From Pseudoips prasinana (Eukaryota > Arthropoda > Insecta > Lepidoptera > Nolidae), in NCBI GenBank assembly GCA_951640165.1, contig OX621247.1, positions 27,626,001 through 27,690,000 of the forward strand: DNA of 64,000 nucleotides, read 5' to 3'. Numbering within the stretch: the stretch's first letter is position 1; every line of letters starts with the position of its first letter. The position numbers and the translations under genes were made by a program. Below, in pieces: positions 1-10,600 of this stretch. A model generated the notes under the pieces. That model ran no database searches. It was not told the origin of the DNA and was given only the letters and a program-made list of their open reading frames with translations.

Positions 1-834
1 TAAGTGTGTTCATTGTCTTCTATAAATATTTATTAATGTAAGAAACAAAGATCTAATACACATAATGCAGAATTTACGAATATTTTGTGTAAAGAAATAA
101 TTTTCTGTTTACACTAGGGCTGAATCAACTTATCGATATTTCATCAATGATGTTATAAGTAAAAAGTTGTAGATAGGTTTCCAACACTACATTCGATCTT
201 CAAAAACAGCACACCAACGCACACATAAATAACTTAATATTGCAATATCACACTACATTACGTACGATTAGACGTCAAAGTAAAATGGCATGATTCAATA
301 ATCGTGAGGGAAAACGAGACAAAAGTAATTTGCGATAGTGCGTCGTCTCAGGTAGTGACTGAAGTAAATTCTGGCTAATTAGCCACATTTCAACGTGCCG
401 CTCCCAGAGCGCTTTTAACTTATCTACACCTTTTTACTTATTATAACATCATTGTATTTCGTGTCCACTGTCTATCACGCGGTAAACTAATATGTATTAT
501 TGATATTATGATGTTTAGATGTGAATCCCCTGGAAATGGAAGTATTCCCAAATTCTCCTTAATATGTCACAATCGAGCCCTACTCGGAACGCAAGCCAAG
601 CGCAAGAAAGAAAAAACAAGCAAGAATAGTTTATTTCAGTTATTTACATAGTATATAGTCCTATGGAATTATCTGGGGTAGCTCTGCTGAAATTAACACC
701 ATATTTATATTGCAATAAAAAGCTTTTAGAGCCATTATAATCTTGACCCGAGAGTGTCTAAGAGAAACGTTCAAAGAGGTTAACATCCTAACTGTAGTAT
801 AAATATAGATATAAGAATAATCTTATGTTGCATA
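1..834. other. Unannotated AT-rich stretch
   Basis: I see no coding potential or recognisable repeat here. Near its right edge (about 818-866) a short inverted repeat pairs AATCTTATGTTGC with GCAACATAAGATT, which could mark a small fold-back remnant. Confidence 0.4.
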
Positions 835-1205
835 AATACATACAGCATTGCAACATAAGATTATGCAACATAATCCGAACCCATCTCCAAAAAATAAGTA
901 ACTCTCTATTGGGCAATGTATAAGATTCTATAACAAACCTCCCAATGATATTAAAGCCAAATTGTATAGCAGGGCATATTACAACATTTCTGATTATTTG
1001 AGTGACAAAAATACTTGGGATCGAGTTGGTTTAAGTCAACACACAAACAATATGTAATTAAACTCAAGTAAATTTTATTTAAAAATAGTTTTCCTACTGA
1101 CTTTACTGGCAGTGTTTTCATTAGTTGCCACGTCCTGTACTGCACAGTAGGGTAAAAAATAACGATTCCACATAAATGTATTTTTTTACGGAATAAATGA
1201 ATTTA
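835..1205 (+). pseudogene. Non-LTR retrotransposon 3' relic (ORF2 C-terminus and 3' UTR)
   Basis: Read on the plus strand, about 905-1058 encodes a stretch like the extreme C-terminus of many LINE ORF2 proteins: IRFYNKPPNDIKAKL, then RAYYNISDYL and NTWD, ending at TAA 1056-1058. Only this end survives, so the copy is 5'-truncated. The 3' UTR (CTGGCAGTGTTTTC, TTGCCACGTCCTGTACTGCAC, ATAAATGTATTTTTTT) recurs at about 54483-54575, which supports a dispersed family. The clade cannot be assigned from so little. It lies upstream of the hAT element and has no apparent link to the zinc-finger gene. Confidence 0.6.
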
Positions 1206-1453
1206 GAATTTGTTGAGACGGACGCGCGTTTCTAACTATAGCCGTGTATATCATTACCTATCTAGTGATTGACAATCTTTAATCTTCATTTTAATCGTTC
1301 AAAGTATATACGCTCACTAAATTGTCAATCAGCGAAGAGTTAAGCGACAACCGACACCTCAAATGCGAAAAATAAATTATTTAAAATTTCGTCGGAGTTT
1401 TTCTTAAATATTCTTACCTTCCCATCCTATTTTAGTACTATCACTGGGACTGA

Positions 1454-1626
1454 TTCATCATCATCATCATGTCAGCTAAATTACATCCACTGCTGAAACA
1501 AAGCCTTCCCAAAGAATGGGGGGATATGCTATAATCGCCACGCTTGGCAGACGGGTTGGCGATCGCAGTAAGATGGTCACAGTTCACGGGATGAGATGGA
1601 GTGATGATATTCTATGCCGTCACCAC
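1454..1626 (-). repeat. Repeat-D copy (RTE-tailed short repeat)
   Basis: Begins with (TCA)n, then CAGC and CCACTGCTG, and continues through GCCACGCTTGGCAGACGGG, TTGGCGATCGCAGTAAGATG and ACGGGATGAGATGG to GCCGTCACCACA. The same order recurs at 17777, 25725, 29190, 50001, 50330, 52960, 54640 and 60115. The (TCA)n end corresponds to the 3' tail, so the copy is on the minus strand. Confidence 0.7.
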
Positions 1627-1747
1627 ACATTACTGATTAATATTATCGATATTGATGCAAATTGACGCACACATAAACATTTGTACACACACACAAATGT
1701 CATCCTATTTCGGTTTCGTTTGACAGCTCTTGTTTGTTGCTCTATTC

Positions 1748-3338
1748 CAATGTTTTTCAACCTTTACCCTGACGCGGCCCCTTTAGTATGAAGAAAATTT
1801 TCGCGACCCCCCTACCCGCTTTTTACTCGCTTTTTTTCATGTATTTAACGCGTCGTGGTCATAGAGCTTACCGTACCGTGGGAAACCAACATCCTTAAAG
1901 ATCACGCGTTCAAGACAAACAAGTGCTACGAGTTATCAAATGAATTAACCAGAAACGGCTTTGTGGTTTATTTATACCAGCAAAATCCCTCTATAACCTC
2001 TTTATCTTGATAATCCTAGGTCTTTTAGACCTAGGATTATCAAGAACTTCCGTAAGTTCTATATTAGAACGAGTAACCAAAGCGGCATTGTTATGATCTT
2101 ACCAAATTTGGCTAGGAAGAGGGGGGAACACTGAGAGACAGAGAAGGTGACCGTTTATGCATCATAGGGCCCCGTTTATCCATCCCATAAACCTACATCT
2201 GAGACGCAAGTCTCAGACTCTGTCAAGTATTCCCTCTTCTACCACGCAATGGACCCGGTTTCCGCACGGTGAATCAATGGAATGCTAAGAATTAAGTCTT
2301 CTTTTGAGACAAATATTGAATCCAACATATTTATTCATTTTCATAATTATATGGTTCAGATAAATACATAATTAAAATGCGAGTTGAGAGAATGAAAAAG
2401 CGAAACGCAATGAACGTTACGGAGGAGGCGACGATGGCTATGCAGTGGCGGCACGCGCATTCGCGACTTGCATGTTTTGCGACTACTTGAGACGGGTCAG
2501 TCGGTTACTGTTTGTCGAGCGCCAGCCATTGTTTTTAAGTATCTAACAGTGGTTTTACTTATTGAAAATGGACCAACAGAACCGTCAACGTCTAGCGGGA
2601 GTGATGCAACTATAATAAGGAAGAACTTTTTCATGACGTCAGTTATTTGAAATTCGGCTTAACTGTGATTGCGAATAAATCACAGTGCGTTATTTCGTTC
2701 GAAGTTTTCTCTTGATAAAGATTTTTTCGATATTTTATTCAATCGAGTATAAGCGAAATGACGACTGATGTTTCAAAGACTCCTTGAAATTTTATGAATC
2801 TACTAATACTGCGGAATGTGTGTACTTTCTTGCTTTTGTGGGTTGAATCCAATGAAAATGTAATGGAAGAAATACTTTTTTGTATAGCGCTTCCCACGAA
2901 TACTACCACACTGCGCATAGTTTTCTTCATCGTCAAGCTCTTGCGACCAAAACCTTGCCAAATGAATACAGCCAAGTTCTAAATATTATTATAAAAAATG
3001 TAAATTCTATTAAAGTTATAAATTCTATTAAAGCTATAACGTTTCGGATACGTCTGTTTCGAAAATTTACGAAAATATGGGAGCACTCCACGAAAATTTA
3101 CTTTATGAAACAGAGGGTAGGTGGTTATCAAGAGTCAAAAGTACAGCCAGAGTTTTGAGACTTCGCGCTTAACTTTTAATGTTTTTGCAGCAGGCCTAAT
3201 CAGAATACTCTAAATACATTTGTGACTCTGTGACTAGCTTTCCCAATTTTTGCGAATTCCCTATAGAAGCTTCGCGACCCCCCTATAGAGGCTTCGCGAC
3301 CCCCCAGGGGGTCGCGACCCACAGGTTGAAAAACACTG
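1748..3338 (+). mobile_element. Decayed hAT transposon (ZBED-type transposase relic)
   Basis: A 1,591-bp element bounded by 16-bp imperfect terminal inverted repeats (CAATGTTTTTCAACCT left, AGGTTGAAAAACACTG right) and an exact 8-bp target duplication CTCTATTC at 1740-1747 and 3339-3346; 8 bp is the rule for hAT. Subterminal GC-rich repeats (CGCGACCCCCC, GGGGTCGCGACCCAC) are typical of the ZBED/BED-finger branch. Broken coding remnants on the plus strand include YLKFGLTVIANKSQCVISF near 2643-2700 (BED-finger region) and HRQALATKTLPNEYSQVLN near 2927-2985 (transposase core), with stops and frame changes between them. The catalytic region is mostly deleted, so it is inactive. It also contains a perfect 18-bp hairpin at 2006-2044. 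Confidence 0.8.
2006..2044. repeat. Perfect 18-bp hairpin inside the hAT element
   Basis: Arms CTTGATAATCCTAGGTCT and its exact complement are separated by TTT. It lies in the non-coding left part of the hAT relic. Confidence 0.85.
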
Positions 3339-3346
3339 CTCTATTC

Positions 3347-4188
3347 CGTAGGTATACTAACTTTATGATTAATACGTATAGTTTGTTAGGTGGACAGGTG
3401 GTATTGATTTAAAAGTTATAAGAATTTGGGATCAAGACCACGTATGGTTCCGAGATCCACATGCCTACTGATAATGTATGGAAAGGCGAAGTGTTGAACG
3501 TTCAAAGTTATAAGAAAATAACCAAAATATTTTTAACTCTGTCTATACAAAAATGACATAAAAAAAATGTGAGCCGTCACGGGACGCCTGGCAGATGTGA
3601 AACATCGACATTATTTTGTAAAAGTAATATGCAGAAAAGAACATGTTGTGATAGGAACTAAATATGTCATAATGATAAAATAAAATATTACGATTTTTCC
3701 AGATAAAGATGACTATTTATTGAATAAACATTTAATTTCATTAAATACAAAAATTTACGAATTTATTTCAAATCGGGTCTACTTAATTCGTTTAATCAGT
3801 GACTTCAGTCGATTCAGTCGCAACGCTGTGCTGACGCCCATGCGCAATCGACGCGCATGCGCGTCAGCGCAGCGTTGCGAAGCGTCGCCACGCCAGAAAT
3901 CGGTATTACGTGCGGCTATAGATGTTTCACATCAAAATATAACATTTTTAAATTTGATATACTTTCTCTGTGTTCAATTGGTTCTAGTTCTTTTTTAGAC
4001 TTCGAGCATTTTAGAAGACCTATCTATATCTAAACAATACGACCAGGATCAATAACGATACACCTACCTAATATCTATACATAAAAGGAAATTAAGAGTT
4101 GGTAAGTGAAATTTTCTTTACAATCATTCTGGAAATACATCATAAGTTATATTTTTGCTAGGGAGGGTATGGAAATTGCATTTTTCTG
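3347..4188. other. Gene-poor stretch with a GC-rich stem
   Basis: No coding region or dispersed family recognised apart from the GC-rich inverted repeat at 3819-3879, which stands out from the AT-rich surroundings. Confidence 0.4.
3819..3879. repeat. GC-rich inverted repeat with central palindrome
   Basis: 19-bp arms at 3819-3837 (CGCAACGCTGTGCTGACGC) and 3861-3879 pair with one mismatch. The right arm overlaps a perfect 16-bp palindrome, GACGCGCATGCGCGTC (3850-3865). Probably a small fold-back element; the flanks do not show a clear target duplication. Confidence 0.75.
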
Positions 4189-4372
4189 TAAAATAATGTA
4201 AGCATATATAAAATGAGAATCCTTTAGAAATATTATAATTTAATAAAACTGTAGCAGTTGGCCGGTCGGGTAAATTTTCTTAAAATAATGTAAGCATATA
4301 TAAAATGAGAATCCTTTAGAAATATTATAATTTAATAAAACTGTAGCAGTTGGCCGGTCGGGTAAATTTTCT
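4189..4372. repeat. Perfect 92-bp tandem duplication upstream of the zinc-finger gene
   Basis: 4189-4280 and 4281-4372 appear identical by direct reading (both start TAAAATAATGTAAGC and end GGTCGGGTAAATTTTCT). The second copy ends 174 bp before the ATG at 4547, so the array lies in the likely promoter or 5' UTR. Perfect identity implies a recent event or an assembly artefact. Confidence 0.9.
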
Positions 4373-4546
4373 TAAGGAGTTGACCAGAGACAATTGGCAA
4401 CACTGTATATTTGCTTTACGCTTTCAACCGGACAAATAAAATAAATAATGTTTTGTGATTTTTCAAGAAAACATAAAATAATTGCGCCTATGTGCTTACA
4501 GAAGTAAAATTGAGGTAATTGAAGACTTATATTAATCAGCAAAAAA

Positions 4547-4690
4547 ATGGAGAAAACATTGCTGTTAAAAAATTTCGACTTTTGCTGTCGTACTTGTTTG
4601 AAAGATTCAAAACAATTGTATGATGTTTTTCAAGAAACTGAAGACTCTTTAAATATTGCTGAAGCACTGGCGTCATACTTATTTATTCAG
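4547..4690 (+). CDS. Exon 1 of the ZAD zinc-finger gene
   Basis: 48 codons from ATG 4547, ending ..SYLFIQ before the donor CAG|GTGAAA; phase 0. It carries the first ZAD cysteine pair (FCCRTCLKD). Reading through the donor gives only a short tail and a stop (TAA 4724), so splicing is required. The ATG is preceded by A-rich sequence (AAAAAAATGG, good insect context with A at -3). Confidence 0.88.
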
Positions 4691-7600
4691 GTGAAAAAGT
4701 TATTTCTTGATGATTATTTTAGCTAACTTCTATTTTATTACGCTGATGACGCCTGTTATTCAGGCACTTTATTCCTAAGAAATTTAATTATATTTTGATT
4801 AACAATTACCTATATTATAAAATTTTGAGGACTTAATGTGCCATATTGTTCAAATACTTCGTCGTAACAAGATTATAATTATCTGTTATATACAATAATT
4901 TAGCCAACTGATTTTAATATGTTGAATTATGATTAAGCTTAGCAGTCCTGTTGTGAGTAGTGGTCGAATCCACATGTATTTTATTAGATACCTAAGAGAG
5001 ATGCATACCTAAGTATTTGGTATCATTTGAACGTGGGATCTCTGTGTTATAAAGTTTCACAGGTGGTGTACATTCTAAGTGTAATATTTACTTGAACCAA
5101 CTTATCCGTGTTGGGTTTAATATTCCATTGCTGGCATCATTATTCGATGAGAGTCCGGTGTGATTGGAGCATTTGAGTGCAGAACTGACATTCTTATGAT
5201 TAAAAAAAAGTGCAGTATCATCTGCATATGTTGTTATTGCATAATTGGGTAGATCTGCTGTTAATAGTAAATAGAGAACCAAACCCATCATAGTACCCTG
5301 TGGAAATCCAGAGGTAACTTTGAGCAATTTATGATGTTTTGAAATTATATTTTACTTTACTTCATTTATATTTTACTTCATATGATTTTATCAGCAGAAC
5401 AAAAGAGTGCAGTAGCATGTTTTCAATTTGGAAGATTTTTCTATTATGCCACATTTTGTCAAAAGCTTGGCTAATGTCTAGTAATACACTGCAACAATAC
5501 TGTTTGTTTTCTAATGCTCTACATATGACATCAACCCATCTCTGAAATTGCTTGATGGTCCCATGGTCTTTTTTAAATTCAAACTGATGTGTTGGTATTA
5601 CTTCTGGTAAATGTTCTTGTATTTAATTTAGTATGATATTTTCCAAATTACTGGAAGGAGACTTGTGGATCTATATGATGTGTCATTATTTTTGAGATGA
5701 TTTACCTGGTTTCAGTATCATTAATACTTGTGCTATTTTGCATTGGCTAGGATAGAAGAACAATCTTAAACTTGTGTTGAAGATCGCCCGAAATTAATAA
5801 ACAATCCGCAATCTGTCAGTCAGTCCTATCTCTATATTAGCTCTATCGCTATCTTAATCTTTACCTGCGTGCCAATAACAAAACATATCTATCCATCCAT
5901 TTTTTGGCCAGAGATTGGGGTGCGATCTTTTCCCTCTGCAGCGTTCCGTTTTATGCAGAACTCGGTAACTCAGGACACAATTATACCATTTAACTTAAGA
6001 AGAAAATTTATTTTTAAATATATTAACGATCAGTCATCAATACTGACTTATTTATAGCTAGGTTAAAATGTTTTACAAGATGACTAGGGTATATAATAAT
6101 AAAATGAAACTTAATTGTTCAAACATTATGTTTTGGTGGAACGGAACATATCAAAATTAGACAATGAAAACGCACGCAGGCCTGCGCCGTCGTCGCCGAC
6201 CGGATCAAGAACAAATAAGCAATAAGTTGGTTGTTTGTTTTTGTTGCAAAGCATTTATAACTAATATACAAATAATTACTTATTAATAAATATAATACCT
6301 ATAATGGATTCTCATATGATAAGCAATAATTTTATTATTGATTGATATTTTGGAATATAATGAACTATTTCACCAATTTTATCTTTAGAACCAATTGTCA
6401 ATCCACCGAATTTCTAGGATTGCAACTTTAGATTGTTTTGGCTATCTAAGCTTATGTCAAAATTAATGGATTGGTTATTTGGACGTGCAACCTGTCATTT
6501 TAGTACAGAGGCCTATCATTTTCTATGATCTGTCCTCCCAAAGATCGCTCGTTCGGAAAGATTGCTTTTTCAATCTGTGGATACTTTATTGGCACGGTTT
6601 AATAGACGAATGGATCGAAATCGCTATCGTAGACAGCATAAAATGGATTAGGATCGTTTATTAATTTCGGGCGCTAGTTGAGTGTAATCAACTAACCACT
6701 TTTATTTTACATGTAGGTGTTTATGTTGTTAAGTTGCATAGGCAAATCATGTTCCTTCATGTTATGTCCACTATACATGGTAAACCTTTCATAAGCTAAA
6801 AATTCTGGAAGATAATCTGATTTCTTAAATAGTGTAATAATGAATTATTCATTCTTTACAGGTGGATATGGAGAGTGCCTTACCAAAGAAAATATGCAGC
6901 AACTGCTATATTAGTTTGTTAAACTTTCACCAATTTAGAAATGCAGCTTTGAATGTTAACACACAATTGTTAGACTTTCTTGAAACCAACAATAATAAAA
7001 ATCAAGAATTTAAATTTGATGAGTTCAATGATGATTGTGACAATGAAGATGATCTCGATACACATGACTTTACTGATGAAAAAGGCATAATAAAAAATGA
7101 AACTATTGACGATGATGTAGAATCAAGTCCTATGATTGAAGACATAAAAAATGAACCAAAAGAAATAGAATTAAATAGTAGGAAATTAAGCTGTGATATA
7201 TGCAATAAAAACTTTAAAAAAGAAACTCAACTGAAACGCCATAAAGCAAAACATGTGAATAATAAATATTCTTGCAGATTTTGTTCAAGCACATTCAAAC
7301 ACCAATACAAATATGTGAAACATCTAGTTAAACATGCCCAAGGCTCTATTAACAATACTAATGATATGAATGATAGGACTGAACAAAGCTCTAGATGTGA
7401 AGTATGCTTAAAAACATTCAAATCGATACATGCTTTGTCAGCTCACACAAAAAAACATATCATCAAAGGCAGAGTGCTCAAATGTTCTTTTTGCAATAAG
7501 ATCTGTAAAAAATTAAGCCATTTGAAAAGACATGAACTTGTCCACAAGAAACAATATCCATTTAAATGCTCTTTATGTGCGAAAGCATTCTCAAATGAAA

Positions 7601-10600
7601 TTTCATTAGCGGAGCATATCAATAAGCATAATGGCATTAAACCACATTCCTGTCCAGTATGTACAAAGTCATTTTCACATTTGTCAACGTTGACAAGTCA
7701 TTTGAGAGTACATACAAGGGAGAAGCCATTTTTATGTCCAACTTGTGGAAAGCAGTTTGATTCCAGTACAAATCTGAATCAACATGTGAAGAGACATTTG
7801 GGCCAGAAGATGTTTGCATGTGAATTATGTCCAAAAACATTTGTTAGTAAAGGTGAGTAATTGTTATCTTCTGACAACCCTGCCAGCCAACAACTACTGT
7901 AAACTACTACAGTAGTAATATGGGATAACTGTACTAGTTCATTCAGAGACGGTCCATCCACCCATCCCTGATCTGTGCTTCAGACCCATGTCAAAAGTTA
8001 CTTTAATGCTTATTGAGACATTCTCAATGAAAAAAATGTTACTTCAGTTGAGTGCCTTCTGTTCTCTTTATATTGCCATGATACAATTAATATTTATTTT
8101 TGTATGAATCAAAATAAAATAAGAATAATTTTTATTCACATAGGTTGACTTTAAAAAAGCTCATGTAGAGTTTAGAATAGTCAGAACATGTATGTGGGAA
8201 TATGGTTAACTACATATACATAATTATTTCTAGGTATTTATTTATTTATTGTGCCTACATGGAATCTTTTAGAAATAACATTTCATTTATGATACTAATA
8301 AATTTTAGTTTTTTAGCTGGCGTTTTTAGGTTATTGTCAAAGAGATTATTTATTAGTCTAATAATCGAAATTTATAGTTTTAGATATATTTTACTACATC
8401 TTGTCTGAATGGTTATCTATACTTAGGTAAGAATTCAATATTATTATTACGGCGAAACTTTAACGTTAATACCGAGGGACGCGCTGTAATTCTATCACAA
8501 TTGTTTAAAAGACAATGCCTGCATTGACTCCTAAATAAGTAGCGTGCGACATTACAAAAGCACACTTGAGATTCAGAATGAACTGAAACACGAGGGTAGT
8601 AGCGAGGCCATCAGTTTAAACAGTACAGTACAGTTTAACAGTTGCAATATCAGTCTCTATTACATTGTCTAAAATATTAATGTTACTTACAGGTGAATTG
8701 AAATCACATGTGGCTACCCACTCAAGGGAACGTCCTTTCGTCTGTGATCAGTGCCCTGCTACGTTCACCAAACGCTCTTCCCTTTCTAAACACAAACTAC
8801 GGCATTTAGGGGTCAAACCATTCCAGTGTGAGACTTGTTCAGTCAGGTAAGCAGCATTTATTGCCTTTCTACGGTGTTCCATATATCAAACAGAAATAAT
8901 TGAACACTTATAGGATAGTGTGTCTGTCACTGCCTATGTGCTCCGAAACTACTGGCCTAATTGGCTTTAATTAACCGACTTCAAAAGGAGGAGGTTCTCA
9001 AGTTCACCGGTATTTTTTTTTTTTTTATGTATGTACACCGATTACTCGGAGATTTATGATCCGATTTACGTGATTCTTTTTTTGTTTGATGCGAAATAAT
9101 TGCCATTTGGTCCCATAAAAATTTCATAAAGTTTGGCCAAGTAGTTTTAATTTTATGGACATTTTTATATGAAAATTTTGGTTTATGTGGACGATGTAAT
9201 TGTCTTTGGCACAGCTGTTTTTAAATCTTAGCCAGTCTAGCTAGACTGATACTGTTCAAGTGTGTCGTGGCATGAGCATTAATGACAGTTTCAGACGACT
9301 AGCGTTTAATACGCGCGTATAAGCTCGTTTTTGGAAGCGCATGTAGGCGCACCTTTTAGCACAAGCGCATTTTTTATGTACGTACACCGATTACGCTGAG
9401 ATTTATGAACTGATTTACGTGATTCTTCTTTAGTTTGATACGGAACATCTGACATTTTCAGAGTTCTGTAGCCAAATGGCAAAAAACGGATACCTTATGG
9501 TTTTGTCATGTCTGTCTGTCCGTCCGTATGTCACAGCCACTTTTTTCCGAAACTATAAGAACTATACTGTCGAAACTTGGTAAGCGGATGTATTCCGTGA
9601 ACCGCATTAAGATTTTCACACTAAAATAGAAAACAAACTATAAATTTTGGGCGTTCCCCATAATTCGAAATGAATGTTAAAAAAAATCATCGTACCATAC
9701 ATGAGGGCTATCTGTGGATAGGTCTTCAAAAATGATATTGAGGTTTATAAAATAATTTTTCTTAACTGTATAGTTTGCGCAAGAGACACTTCCATAGGCG
9801 TAAAATGTCCCCCCCCCCTGTAACTTCTAAAATAAGAGAATGATAAAACTAAAACAAAAATATATGATGTACATTACCTTGCAAACTTCCACCAAAAATT
9901 GGTTTGAACGAGATCTAGTACGTAGTTTTTCTGAATGCGTCATAAATCGTAAACCGCAATTTACCTTTCATTCTATCAACTCAAATACTTGCTACGGAAA
10001 AAACATTCCGCCTTTCACGGGCGAGTACGACTCGAACTCTCTCGACTCGTTGTCTTGATCATCAATACGTCCTATTCTATGAAGCTTCTGCTCAGTACAC
10101 TCGATGGCTAATCGATCATGAATAAGACCTAGTCTAACAGCCCTCTGCTCAGCAGACTCATTAACTAATCAATCATAAATAAGACCAAGGCTATGAGCCC
10201 TCTGCTCAGTAGACTCGTTGGCTCGATCATTAATAAGACCTAGTCTTCATAGACTCATGCCCTCTGCTCAGTAGACTTGATGGCTATTCGGTCATTAATA
10301 AGACCTAGTCTATAAGTCCTCAGCACACAGTCTCGTTAGCTAGACGGTCATAAATACGGCCTAACCTATGCGCTTGCTGTTCAGACTTTCATGAATCTTA
10401 ACGAGTCTAGACTCGTATTGTGCATGTTTTATTAGAGTGAACGTAATTTTATGCAGTTTTTATTACTTTACACACGGTCTTTTCGATCATTCACTGTCTC
10501 ACAAGAACGTGAAAAAGAGTGTCGAACAACATTTTTTCGGAGGATATTTCTTTTTTCCGTTTTCGTTTGTTGGGACCTATAGTTTTGAGGCGTGCGGCAC

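Noticed and set aside
7002..7961. Several minus-strand frames over exon 2
   Set aside because: Shadows of the C2H2 coding frame.
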